A DNA stretch of 64,000 bases from the NCBI GenBank assembly GCA_963978545.1, contig CAXBTE010000018.1, forward strand, positions 124,001 to 188,000, in the 5' to 3' direction. Of this stretch, positions 1 to 10,215 are shown one piece after another (the stretch's first letter is position 1; each line of letters starts with the position of its first letter). This DNA comes from Linyphia triangularis. Taxonomy: Eukaryota > Arthropoda > Arachnida > Araneae > Linyphiidae. Under the pieces are notes generated by a model. It worked only from the letters and a program-made list of their open reading frames with translations, was not told the DNA's origin and ran no database searches. The position numbers were made by a program, and so were the translations under genes.

Positions 1-211
1 AGCTCGCTTAACGACTTTATGCAAGCTCGAAATAGCAACAAATTTAAAAAGCGAAAAATTAACATAAATAGTGATAAAGTCTCTTCATCTGCAAATTCAC
101 TGTGTCCCAGAGAAAGCAGCAGCAGCAGAAGTTAAATCGAATTTCCCATTGCATCCTTTGACACAGTGCGAGTTTCTTGTTCTTGTGTCGCTTTAGCATA
201 CACTCCAACTG

Positions 212-290
212 CTACGGAATTTCCGTAGTTGCTACGGAAATTAGTTGTAAACTACGGAATTACGGACGTATAGCAAAAAAACTACGGATC
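212..290. repeat. CTACGGA motif cluster with a perfect 17-bp inverted repeat
   Basis: CTACGGAATTTCCGTAG (212-228) is a perfect inverted repeat. Further CTACGGA copies begin at 232, 252 and 282, with TACGGAC at 261. The cluster recurs at the same offset in all nine units (for example 4991 in unit 2). Regularly repeated palindromic half-sites suggest a protein-binding array, but no known site is recognised. Confidence 0.6.
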
Positions 291-423
291 GGAATGAAAT
301 CGCTGTAAATATCATTTTGCTCGATTTCCCGCTCAATATTTTCCGCACTTTTAAGAAGACGCAAAAAAATAATAATAATTTCCTCTCCTCTCCTTGAAAA
401 GGAGGACGATCGTTTTGTCGAAG

Positions 424-436
424 TGACGTCACGTCA
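424..436. promoter_or_regulatory. CRE-like site TGACGTCACGTCA
   Basis: It contains the full 8-bp cAMP-response/ATF palindrome TGACGTCA (424-431) overlapping a second half-site. It is conserved in all nine units and lies in the spacer about 2.1 kb upstream of U3. Function is inferred only from the match. Confidence 0.35.
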
Positions 437-754
437 CATTTCGTATATTTTTTTGTGCGAAGCGAAGTGAGTTAAATAAAATAGTTTGAAGAAGAAAAAC
501 TTGAACCGTGATCGTGATCCAAATTTTCAAAGCGCATCAGATCAGATTTCGAATTGTTTTTAATACATGAACGTGATTATAATGGATTGTTATTTAAAAT
601 GACCTAATCCGGCTTCCGATGTGGAAAAGCCATGCAAGAAGAGGACAAATAATCAAAGATTTCGAGATTTTTAAGCATTTAAAAAAGATTTGACGAGCAT
701 TTAAAAAGGATATTTCCGTTCGGACATGCGAAATCGCGATGTCTTATTAAATTA

Positions 755-945
755 AAGCTTGGCGTCCACTAGAGTTAAACAGTGCAGAGCAGAGCGGAGT
801 GGATTCGAGCCAAATTACAAGTCTGTCAACGTCCATTGTAGCACGAGCCTCCTGCTACAGTAGACGTTGGCAGCCTTGTAATTGGCTCTTGTCCACTCCG
901 CTCTGCACTGCTCTGCACTGTTCAACTATAGTGGACGCCAAGCTT
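755..945. repeat. 191-bp palindromic fold-back element (MITE-like), unit 1
   Basis: The two arms (about 93 bp each) are imperfect reverse complements: AAGCTTGGCGTCCACTA at the left end and TAGTGGACGCCAAGCTT at the right. TA lies on each side (753-754, 946-947). The centre is near 850. TA flanks and terminal inverted repeats fit a Tc1/mariner-type MITE, but no coding capacity or family match can be shown. Being present in every unit, it predates amplification of the array or is part of it. Confidence 0.8.
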
Positions 946-1516
946 TAGGGTAATGTTTTTTGTAATTTACCTGTTGCCAATTCGTTTTTAAAAGACAGAT
1001 TTATATTTAAAATTAAATATCACAGGAATTCATTAAAAATCCCGGATTATATCCGATTTAAAAAAAAAAAAAAAAAACTTAGGTAGGTTGTGAAAAGTTC
1101 TTAACATTCATTATATCAATTTTACACTATTATAAATTTCAGTGGTTTTGGAAGTGGGGAGACGCGTGGGTATGTTCTTGAAAAGTGAGGGGACGCGTCA
1201 CCCCGCGACTACCCACACTTCTACCACTGGCCACCCTGGGCATATAGCTATTCATGGCTTGTCTTAAGGAAGGTTTCATTGGATTAGAAGAGGCTACATT
1301 GTGGGTAGATTTCATTGGAAATTTTTTAAACACGGGATAAAACATGCTAGAAGCGCAAAATTTCGCCACTTTGTTTTCTTAAAAGGCAGAATGTAAGACA
1401 TTTCAGAACCAACCCATGATTCTCTTAATTTTCAAAGTTCATTATTAGTAAGGATCCACATCCGGGAGATTCCATTTCGTATTCCAGTGAACCTGAATAC
1501 ATGTAAGAGGCAATTT

Positions 1517-1533
1517 CCCCCCCCCCCCCCCCC
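1517..1533 (+). repeat. C homopolymer tract of variable length
   Basis: There are 17 C here, 12 in unit 6 (38459-38470), 14 in unit 7 (48935-48948) and 14 in unit 8 (59410-59423). Units 2-5 have only 7 C preceded by a T run (6297-6303 in unit 2). Exact counts could be affected by sequencing error. Confidence 0.8.
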
Positions 1534-2446
1534 ATAAACAGGATTACATTATAATGAAGTAAAATAACGAACCTCTTTTTGTCTGTGAAAAGAATAATTT
1601 ATAAGCGCGTTATTATTATATATTTTAACTGCAATTTTTAATATTCAAATTGGATTCCTCGAAAAGTATTTATTACGAGTTAAAATAGGCAATTTATTTT
1701 CAAACATCTGAACAACGTGTATAGAAATCAACAATTTTAAATTTGCAAAAGCGGTTTTTAACATCTTGTTTTTTTAATCGATTAATAAAATGTTGTTTCG
1801 CTCCATATTAAAGAGATAACCATAGTATCATTGATTTGTGTACGATTCGATTTCAAGTTGCTGCGATTAGTTTCCAAGTTTGAATTAAAACTGAACATTT
1901 TATCATCCTTTTTTAAATCTTTCAAATTTGTTTTGTTTGTCCACAATCACTTACTAGTTTATAGGATTGTTTCAATCCTACTTAAATCCCTTTATCCTAA
2001 GAGACGTGGCAAACTACTTATGCTTCGATAAAAATGGGCACTTTATCCTGATTATATTCAGATTATTTTGAGATAATGTTTGATAATTTTTTTTTAAATA
2101 AATAAAATAGTTATTTCGATCAGGAAACAGTTTTTCTATAACTAAATTTCTCAAGCCTTGAATGGAAAAGTGAGGTTTAATAATTATGCGAAAATATGTC
2201 CTTTGTCTTTTATGTGGCGGCATCATCCCTCATTGAGCTTATTGTTACACCTCTCTCTTTTTTATATACTACGCGTGCTCTAATAGTACCATGGTAAATG
2301 TCAAGGTTTTAAGAGTTATCAATTACCCCGCGTAATCATTGTTTTTGCTTTTTAATGTAATCAAAACTTAACAAGATGTGTATTGCATTTGAAATAAGGT
2401 TGGTTTTCTTAAGTACCCAAGTTTTTTTTAAATTATAAATGCTACT

Positions 2447-2506
2447 ACCACCACTACATTATTTTTAGTACAAATACATAAAAGCACGGGAAATGCTGCT
2501 AAAGTT
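2447..2506 (+). promoter_or_regulatory. Candidate U3 promoter (PSE-like ACCACCACT at about -60), unit 1
   Basis: The 8-mer CCACCACT begins 59 bases before the U3 start in every unit: 2448, 13176, 17943, 22709, 34612, 60338, and, separated from their genes by LINEs, 39385 and 49863. Insect Pol II snRNA genes carry a proximal sequence element at about this distance that recruits SNAPc. The same nonamer occurs at the matching place before U4. Binding is inferred; the rest of the two upstream regions is not alike. Confidence 0.6.
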
Positions 2507-2714
2507 AAGATCATACTTCATAGGATCATTTCTATAGTATGATTAGCGTGTTCACTCACCGAACATCGCAGAAAACACAACCACGATGATGTGAGATGGG
2601 GCTTCTGCCTGAGCGTGAAAGCGGCGAATCAACTGCTTGTCGGTTGCTTTGCCATTGATGATCGCACCTATCTTTATTGTAAAGAGAGGATGGCAGGAAC
2701 TCGATCTGAGTGGT
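2507..2714 (+). ncRNA. U3: U3 small nucleolar RNA, unit 1
   Basis: U3 is the box C/D snoRNA that base-pairs with the 5' ETS and 18S regions of pre-rRNA and is needed for SSU processome cleavages in the nucleolus. The 5' end AAGATCATACTTC matches the conserved U3 5' terminus. Box A is GGATCATTTCTATAG at 2523-2537. Box C'-like GATGATG lies at 2585-2591, box B GAGCGTGAA at 2611-2619, box C TGATGA at 2656-2661 and box D CTGA at 2706-2709. Order, spacing and a length of about 208 nt fit metazoan U3. The 3' end is set a few bases after box D and may be off by a few nt. This copy alone has A at 2577 (ACACAACC; other units ACCCAACC), just before box C'. It also has A at 2670, shared with units 5 and 8. 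The cap and Pol II transcription are inferred from the family. Confidence 0.96.
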
Positions 2715-4260
2715 CTAATTAATAAAAGATAAACATTCATTTGGGGCGAAGCTCTAGAAATTTGCTTTTCAACTTCGTCCCGTAGTGTTGACAAAGATTG
2801 CGTTGTTAGTCAAGAATTTTAAAATTCCCGGTGCCATTTTAGTAAAAGTAGTCGTTTTCACACTCACTGATTGAAATAATAAGTCGCAGATAGATATGAC
2901 ATTTGCTGCAATGACGGTTCAACTAGAAAGACGCAAATGGCTTGAACAAAGCTTATAAGGGATCAGACGATTTCGTTGACTTTTTATTTTGGTGTGGCAA
3001 CAATTGAACACTAGAGGACGCTGCATACGGAAAGATCTCTTGAGTTTGCTTTGCCATGATTTACAGGCATATGCGAGCCAATTGAAATGAAAATATTCAA
3101 CTGGACTTGATATCAGTTTTAGAACATGGAATTTTTGACATTCGCTCTTTCTTTGTCCCTAACTGATGGTGCTTGACAACTTTTTCCAGGCTTCCGGTAT
3201 TATTTGCCATATTGAAAAAGTGATAAAATAGGGTATATTTGAAAAACATTGGACTTTAGGAGAAGTTACATTTTAGGATTCTCTTACTACCTGTTTAAAT
3301 TTTGAACGGACCTTCTTTTCTTTTTTTAGAGTCTGATCGAAATGAGAGAATTGTTGTTTGGAGCTCTTTGGATGGAAATTTAACAGGCGCATCTTGACCG
3401 AAATTTCAGAAATAGGGGAAACATCTTAGATGGAAAATTACTTCATTTATTTGTTATTAAGTCTGAATTTAAAACTGCTATTCTCGTACTATGTATCTAA
3501 ATTAACTTGGCAAGTATTGGCTCATAAACGATTTAAATATTCAATAACTTTTGTAATGAATGACGAGGTGAATATTACATTACTTCTGAAATTTTGCGTG
3601 CCCACCACCTTCCCGGCCTTCAAATTGCATTCGTCTCTCTCAAAAGCAAAACGTATCCTATTGGAGTTGATTTGCAGTACATGTTGGAAAATGCATATCA
3701 GCAATTTGAGAACTTTCGCTGGAACAACAGCGCCAAATTCGCCTGTGGTGGCTGAAAGTTGAATTCTTTATCTCTTCCAAACTTCGAGTTCTCTTCGTTT
3801 GAGAAGGTATGTGAACCAATATTGGTCGTGATTTGCCAGTTTTTATGCAGAGAGGGCGAAAGACTGCCCGTTCAATTTGAATCACGTTATTGACATTGCA
3901 ACAGAAACTGCAATAAAAAAGTTACGTATACTTTACTTCATTTATTAAAGAAATAATACTTATCCGAAGGTTTTAAATTATCCATTTCAATTTAAATGAC
4001 TTTTTTTGAAGATGTAGTTTTGTATTACATGGCTGTAAGGTGAGAACTTGGCGTAAACTTTTGCTTAACCACATGATTGCAAAGTAGTACATGGCTTGTC
4101 CAAAGTAAAGACAGAAAAAGAAAGAAAAAAAAAATGAATGCCAAAATGTGATGATTGTATTTCTACCAAAGAGAAATGAAGTGTTTTGTAGCTAGAGAGT
4201 AATAATATCACAAGTCGTACTTAGAAAAGCTGCACAAGTGTAAAAAGGCACTATCCATCA
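2715..4260. other. Spacer between U3 and U4 (unit 1; same in all units)
   Basis: About 1.5 kb without a supported gene. TAATAAAAGATAAAC just after U3 may act as a 3' box for 3'-end formation. A 110-codon + strand frame at 3430-3762 has no known domain and is broken by a TAG in unit 6 (near 46304), which speaks against function. I found no tRNA, 5S or other U RNA gene here on either strand by eye. Confidence 0.7.
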
Positions 4261-4318
4261 ACCACCACTTTTAAAGTAACTCCATTTAATATTTAAACAC
4301 GACTTTCCATGTCTCGTT
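4261..4318 (+). promoter_or_regulatory. Candidate U4 promoter (PSE-like ACCACCACT at about -58), unit 1
   Basis: CCACCACT starts 57 bases before the U4 start (4262) and is found at the same offset in all units: 14991, 19757, 24524, 36426, 46900, 57378 and 62162. Sharing this nonamer and its position with U3 of the same unit is the reason for calling it. No TATA box at -30 is obvious, as expected for a Pol II rather than Pol III snRNA gene. Confidence 0.6.
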
Positions 4319-4462
4319 AGCTTTGCGCAGAGGCAGTGTCATAGCCAATGAGGTTCTACCGAGGCGTGACTATTGCTAGTTGAAAACTTTTCCCAATACC
4401 CCGCCATGTGGACGTGAAATACCGTCCGCAAAGGCAATTTTTGGAAACCTCTTCGGAGGTTT
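4319..4462 (+). ncRNA. U4: U4 spliceosomal snRNA, unit 1
   Basis: U4 pairs with U6 in the U4/U6.U5 tri-snRNP and holds U6 inactive until spliceosome activation. The 5' end AGCTTTGCGCAGAGGC (4319-4334) is the U6-pairing stem II strand. The 5' stem-loop with the kink-turn that binds the 15.5K/Snu13 protein is seen as CCAATGAGG (4345-4353) and CCGAGG (4359-4364). It is followed by the stem I strand near 4373 and the conserved GAAAACTTTTCCCAATACCC block. The Sm site AATTTTTGG is at 4436-4444, and a terminal hairpin AAACCTC-TTCG-GAGGTTT closes the RNA (4445-4462). The 144-nt length matches U4. TAAAATAGA about 10 bases later resembles the 3' box of Pol II snRNA genes. I saw no differences between the eight copies. 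Confidence 0.98.
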
Positions 4463-5533
4463 ATGACTCTAAAATAGAATTTCAATATTTCCTTGCATGC
4501 TGCACTTGGGTGTCCCCTGGAGAAATTTACCTAAGTCGCAAATATCTCTAGATTGATTTCTAACATCTTCATATATACAGGGTCGTCATAATTAAAGTGA
4601 TGGTTCTCAGCGTGATCTATTTGCGAAAATAGCGCCACATTTTGTTTGAAGATTAAACAAGAAGAGGGACCGCAGGATTACGAGAAAAAAGACTTCTGTT
4701 CCCAAAGTAACTGTGTAGTAAAAAATGAGAGTTTTAAGAAATACAGAATCAATACTGAAATGAAATAACCTTTTTACTTAGCTCGCTTAACGACTTTATG
4801 CAAGCTCGAAATAGCAACAAATTTAAAAAGCGAAAAATTAACATAAATAGTGATAAAGTCTCTTCATCTGCAAATTCACTGTGTCCCAGAGAAAGCAGCA
4901 GCAGCAGAAGTTAAATCGAATTTCCCATTGCATCCTTTGACACAGTGCGAGTTTCTTGTTCTTGTGTTGCTTTAGCATACACTCCAACTGCTACGGAATT
5001 TCCGTAGTTGCTACGGAAATTAGTTGTAAACTACGGAATTACGGACGTATAGCAAAAAAACTACGGATCGGAATGAAATCGCTGTAAATATCATTTTGCT
5101 CGATTTCCCGCTCAATATTTTCCGCACTTTTAAGAAGACGCAAAAAAATAATAATAATTTCCTCTCCTCTCCTTGAAAAGGAGGACGATCGTTTTGTCGA
5201 AGTGACGTCACGTCACATTTCGTATATTTTTTTGTGCGAAGCGAAGTGAGTTAAATAAAATAGTTTGAAGAAGAAAAACTTGAACCGTGATCGTGATCCA
5301 AATTTTCAAAGCGCATCAGATCAGATTTCGAATTGTTTTTAATACATGAACGTGATTATAATGGATTGTTATTTAAAATGACCTAATCCGGCTTCCGATG
5401 TGGAAAAGCCATGCAAGAAGAGGACAAATAATCAAAGATTTCGAGATTTTTAAGCATTTAAAAAAGATCTGACGAGCATTTAAAAAGGATATTTCCGTTC
5501 GGACATGCGAAATCGCGATGTCTTATTAAATTA

Positions 5534-5724
5534 AAGCTTGGCGTCCACTAGAGTTAAACAGTGCAGAGCAGAGCGGAGTGAATTCGAGCCAAATTACAAG
5601 TCTGTCAACGTCCATTGTAGCACGAGCCTCCTGCTACAGTAGACGTTGGCAGCCTTGTAATTGGCTCTTGTCCACTCCGCTCTGCACTGCTCTGCACTGT
5701 TCAACTATAGTGGACGCCAAGCTT
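5534..5724. repeat. 191-bp palindromic element, unit 2
   Basis: Full copy flanked by TA. It has GAGTGAATTC in the left arm, where units 1 and 6-9 have GAGTGGATTC. Confidence 0.8.
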
Positions 5725-7239
5725 TAGGGTAATGTTTTTTGTAATTTACCTGTTGCCAATTCGTTTTTAAAAGACAGATTTATATTTAAAATTAAATATC
5801 ACAGGAATTCATTAAAAATCCCGGATTATATCCGATTTAAAAAAAAAATAAAAACTTAGGTAGGTTGTGAAAAGTTCTTAACATTCATTATATCAATTTT
5901 ACAGTATTATAAATTTCAGTGGTTTTGGAAGTGGGGAGACGCGTGGGTATGTTCTTGAAAAGTGAGGGGACGCGTCACCCCGCGTCTACCCACACTTCTA
6001 CCACTGGCCACCCTGGGCATATAGCTATTCATGGCTTGTCTTAAGGAAGGTTTCAATGGATTAGAAGAGGCTACATTGTGGGTAGATTTCATTGGAAATT
6101 TTTTAAACACGGGATAAAACATGCTAGAAGCGCAAAATTTCGCCACTTTGTTTTCTTAAAAGGCAGAATGTAAGACATTTCAGAACCAACCCATGATTCT
6201 CTTAATTTTCAAAGTTCATTATTAGTAAGGATCCACATCCGGGAGATTCCATTTCGTATTCCAGTGTACCTGAATACATGTAAGAGGCAATTTTTTCCCC
6301 CCCATAAACAGGATTACATTATAATGAAGTAAAATAACGAACCTCTTTTTGTCTGTGAAAAGAATAATTTATAAGCGCGTTATTATTATATATTTTAACT
6401 GCAATTTTTAATATTCAAATTGGATTCCTCGAAAAGTATTTATTACGAGTTAAAATAGGCAATTTATTTTCAAACATCTGAACAACGTGTATAGAAATCA
6501 ACAATTTTAAATTTGCAAAAGCGGTTTTTAACATCTTGTTTTTTTAATCGATTAATAAAATGTTGTTTCGCTCCATATTAAAGAGATAACCATAGTATCA
6601 TTGATTTGTGTACGATTCGATTTCAAGTTGCTGCGATTAGTTTCCAAGTTTGAATTAAAACTGAACATTTTATCATCCTTTTTTAAATCTTTCAAATTTG
6701 TTTTGTTTGTCCACAATCACTTACTAGTTTATAGGATTGTTTCAATCCTACTTAAATCCCTTTATCCTAAGAGACGTGGCAAACTACTTATGCTTCGATA
6801 AAAATGGGCACTTTATCCTGATTATATTCAGATTATTTTGAGATAATGTTTGATAATTTTTTTTTAAATAAATAAAATAATTATTTCGATCAGGAAACAG
6901 TTTTTCTATAACTAAATTTCTCAAGCCTTGAATGGAAAAGTGAGGTTTAATAATTATGCGAAAATATGTCCTTTGTCTTTTATGTGGCGGCATCATCCCT
7001 CATTGAGCTTATTGTTACACCTCTCTCTTTTTTATATACTACGCGTGCTCTAATAGTACCATGGTAAATGTCAAGGTTTTAAGAGTTATCAATTACCCCG
7101 CGTAATCATTGTTTTTGCTTTTTAATGTAATCAAAACTTAACAAGATGTGTATTGCATTTGAAATAAGGTTGGTTTTCTTAAGTACCCAAGTTTTTTTTA
7201 AATTATAAATGCTACTACCCAAGCAACGCAACCATATTG

Positions 7240-7655
7240 TTTCAATGTGGTGTCAACGTTAAATACCAACATGCACAATGTTGTTTCAACGTGGAACTGC
7301 AACGTTGTTTTCAAGCGGAAGTGTTCACTTAAAGGAGCGTGGATACAATGTTGAGTGCCAACGTTGTTTCAACGTAGATATATCACACTGCTTCCACATG
7401 CTAGCTATTGCCCACGTGGTTTCAATGTTGAAAGTCAATATTGGTTCAACGTGGATTTGTCACATTGTTTCCACGTGAGAGTGTTCATTTTTGCCCATGT
7501 GGTTTCCACGTTGAATGTCAATGTTGTTTCAACATGGATGCATCCCATTGTTACCACATGATAGTGTTCACTTTTACCAATGTTGTTTAAACATGAATCT
7601 TCCACATGAGTGTTCAATATTGAATCTTGCCAATGTTGTTTCAAGACACACATCC
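7240..7655 (+). repeat. Degenerate ~80-bp tandem repeats at the left end of the DNA element
   Basis: Related segments beginning GTTTCAACGTAG (7366), GGTTCAACGTGG (7443) and GTTTCAACATGG (7526) are each followed by a TCACA(C/T)TG-like stretch and TTCCAC(A/G)TG. The spacing is 77 and 83 bp. They resemble multiple subterminal transposase-binding repeats; this role is inferred. Confidence 0.65.
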
Positions 7656-7856
7656 CATAATGCTGTTTTTACAGCACTATAGTTCTTGAGCCCAAGAACT
7701 AGTGCTGTAGAAACAGTTTTTCTGGAAAGTATGTCTTGAAACAACATTGGCAAGAATCAGATTGAACACTCATGTGGAAGATTCATATTTAAACAACATT
7801 GGTAAAAGTGAACACTATCATGTGGTAACAATGTGGAACACCCATGTTAAAACAGT
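7528..7856. repeat. Large inverted repeat, arms about 160 bp
   Basis: The sequence reads as an imperfect palindrome centred at 7690/7691 (AGTTCTTGAG-CCCAAGAACT). For example, GTGTTCACTTTTACCAATG near 7565 is mirrored by CATTGGTAAAAGTGAACAC ending near 7817. It includes the last copies of the ~80-bp repeat. Confidence 0.85.
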
Positions 7857-8724
7857 ATTGCTCATATTTTTCATATTCACATTGCTCATATTTTTTGGAA
7901 GGGGTTATGAAATTAAAATTCAAAATACCATTTAAAGTTGCAATTTTAAGCAAAACAAATTATTGATTTTTGTATTTTAATAGATAACAGAAAAAATTTG
8001 GAAGCGAATGTATCCTGCCTACTTTCCTAAGCGCTTGTTTTGACACATTTTTTTCACATGAATGTGTTTAGTTTTATTAGCACTGTAAAGTTTAAGAGTA
8101 TATGCATTATAGAAACTCTCATTTAATGAAAAGAAAAAGTTAAAACTAGAATATTTTCCAAGTATTGGCTTTATGAGTTTCCAACTACTGTTACACAATG
8201 TATCATCTTTTAGTAGGTAGAATATCATTTTGTGAAAAATTAAACTTTCCTTTTATATGCAGAGGATTATTCTGTACAAAAATTTAATTTTGCTCCAATG
8301 AACCACAATTAAAATTAATTATAATATTTGCTTCTTAATTATCTCTGAACTAATCAAATTTGAATAAAAATTATACATATATATTTTTAAACTGTAAAAA
8401 TAAATCATAATGTTCAAAATAATTTTATTTCAAAAATAGCATGCATAACATTAAAACAAATGTTAATAAAACAAATATTAATAATTACATGTAACAGTAA
8501 CAGACATAGTCCTAACACAATTACATAGGTACAAATACCTTTCAAATTGTTTCTAAGTTCACACTTTAAACCAGCAAATAGAAAATTATAAGATGATTAA
8601 ATATATATGTGCTAATTTTTAATGACATATCCCATTCAGAGCAACAGTAGGATCTTAACTTCAAGACCCCATTTAATGACAGTAAAATAAGAAAGGAGAT
8701 ACAAAACAATTATTTAAGTTTGTG

Positions 8725-8856
8725 AACCATATGTTATAATCCATGTTTACAATCCACAATATCATTCCCAAAAATATTCCACATCTCTGTCACAATCAGC
8801 AGCCTTAATGTCACTCCACGAGCTTCTTTCGCCTCCTCATTGGTTGTTTTCATAAT
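8725..8856 (-). other. Exon-like segment ending in a stop codon
   Basis: On the - strand, after a TTTTAAAG acceptor-like sequence, there is a compositionally distinct open segment of about 40 codons (MKTTNEEAKEARGVTLRL near its start) that ends at a stop. It could be a terminal exon of the same putative split gene as 12586-12756. Not recognised. Confidence 0.2.
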
Positions 8857-9684
8857 CTTTAAAATAAAATTACCTTTATTTAATACAATAAAGCATTCAA
8901 ACATATATTTATATAGATATAACTGTTTTCCAATTTTTAAAAGTAGACACCATGCCAAAAATAATAATAAAGAAATACGACGTGTAAAAATGCTCAAATC
9001 CAACTCTGCTACTTAAATTGCCAACCAAATTCAAAGATTGAATATATTAATCAAGATAATATCCCTTTTTTATGACTTAAAAAAATCCCTCTCTCGCGTT
9101 GAAAGCGATCCCCTTGTTTTGGATGGTTTTAAGTCAATGCCAGTATGCAGAAGCACCCTTCATATTATGGTTTGCACATTGGACTGACCAAAGATCACAC
9201 GACCATTTAAGGCAATAACAGACTTATTTCAGAATATCATGCAATGACGATACACAATATAGTTTAATCAAAAGTAGATTATGTAAAAAAAATTCGAAGG
9301 CAGATGCAGAATACCAATGTTGCCTACTCCCACCCAGTATTTGAAAACTAAAATGAAGAGTAGAAAAATTTAAAGGAAAAACATATAATATAGGTTTTTA
9401 ATTAATGTTATATTTCAATAGGAAACCAATTATAATTTTTGAAAATTCTAGATTGAAACAACTTAGTTGCCTTTTACTCTTAGGTATACTTTTAGAAAAA
9501 TTTACTGTATCATACAAATTTAGCTTTAAATTCAAAAACCCTTTTTACTACTTTGAGGATAAATTAAATGAGCTGCTGCAACCAAATTGAAGCCATGCTT
9601 TCTATTGGTTTCCAGTTCAAAGTTAGGAGCCCTTTTTTCATTACATAGTTGCCTGGAGGTTAAAATAGTCAATTAGGATATTTT

Positions 9685-9871
9685 GGTACTTGCGTATTAA
9701 CGCCACCGCAGCTACAGATTTGGCGGTTTTTAATTACTTACAAGGAATTAGAGTTTTATACTTACAAAGAATCCAAAAGATAACTGCATGCGAACAACAA
9801 GATTGCTCTTTATTGGTGGCACTGAAAAACCGTCAAATCTGTAGCTACAGTGGCGTTAACACGTAAGTACC
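9685..9871. mobile_element. 187-bp palindromic MITE nested in the DNA element
   Basis: The ends GGTACTTGCGTATTAACGCC and its near-complement (rc GGTACTTACGTGTTAACGCC) form inverted repeats of about 48 bp that run to GGCGGTTTTT/GACGGTTTTT. GATATTTT lies directly on both sides (9677-9684 and 9872-9879), an 8-bp target duplication as in hAT or P superfamily MITEs. Confidence 0.75.
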
Positions 9872-10068
9872 GATATTTTTCTTACCAAAAAAAGTTTTCT
9901 GGAGGCTAAAATAGTCACTTTAGTAAACGCCACTAGTAGCCTTGTTATAATACTGCCATAATTCAGACATGTTCACAACAGCAAAACTAATTTAAAAAGA
10001 ATAAAAAAATTATACTTAATATATAAATTATAGAGGATTATCAAAAGAACTATCAGTGTCATTTAACA

Positions 10069-10215
10069 TGATGGCCACAAAATTCAGGTAAAAAGTTCCC
10101 TGACAGATTTCTAAAAAATTCCTTTCCTGCAAACTTTTTCCGAATTCCCCCAATTTTTTCAGATATGTTGACACACTTATCGAATAGAACATGTATGCTA
10201 AAGAGATAATATGCC
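10069..10215 (+). repeat. Dispersed repeat copy A in the DNA element
   Basis: GGCCACAAAATTCAGG followed by A/T-rich 'CCCTGAnAGATTT' blocks and a GAACATGT(A/T) segment recurs at 11972-12135 in the same orientation with clear divergence. It is an unidentified dispersed repeat. Confidence 0.55.

Larger units (their letters stand above)
1..2446. other. Spacer between the upstream U4 and U3 (unit 1; same in all units)
   Basis: Non-coding spacer. It holds a (CAG)4 run near 115, the CTACGGA cluster (212-290), a CRE-like palindrome (424-431), the 191-bp palindromic element (755-945), an A-tract (about 1060-1078), a relatively GC-rich block (about 1140-1380) and a C-tract (1517-1533). The short reading frames here (63 to 76 codons) have no recognisable domains. 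Several depend on non-ATG starts. I assign no gene. Confidence 0.75.
1..4779 (+). repeat. Tandem array unit 1 (intact, 4,779 bp)
   Basis: The sequence starting AGCTCGCTTAACGACTTTAT recurs at 1, 4780, 15509, 20275, 25042, 36944, 47418, 57896 and 62670, and the DNA between these points is near-identical once the inserted elements are removed. The phase of the unit is arbitrary because it is set by the window start. This unit holds one U3 and one U4 gene. It belongs to a sequence class with a long A-tract (from about 1060), a 17-base C-tract (1517-1533) and TTTCATTGG at about 1275. Units 6, 7 and 9 share the long A-tract, and units 6, 7 and 8 share the long C-tract. Its U3 has a private A at 2577. 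Confidence 0.98.

Noticed and set aside
790..830. GGCTCGAATCC on the - strand as a tRNA T-loop
   Set aside because: It is part of the palindromic arm, lacks a D-arm and acceptor pairing, and the bases vary between units (GGATTCGAGCC / GAATTCGAGCC).
1139..1369. 76-codon - strand frame in the GC-richer spacer block, also considered as an RNase P/MRP, SRP or 7SK RNA gene
   Set aside because: No conserved core of these RNAs could be matched on either strand, and the peptide has no known domain.
2552..2794. 80-codon - strand frame ending at GTGAGT, recurring in every unit, at first read as a spliced coding exon
   Set aside because: It lies antisense over the U3 gene; its conservation and the apparent splice donor are explained by U3 sequence.
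3574..3750. Alternative frame in the same spacer that reads like protein for about 67 codons
   Set aside because: It starts after a stop without ATG or clear acceptor and ends in TGA, with no recognisable family; chance cannot be excluded.
3430..3762. 110-codon + strand frame in the U3-U4 spacer, present in all units
   Set aside because: No domain is recognised, three overlapping frames on both strands are equally open, and unit 6 has a premature stop; identity between units only reflects array homogenisation.
4319..4462. Antisense reading of this block as a hypothetical gene
   Set aside because: The + strand matches U4 over its whole length including the Sm site and terminal hairpin.
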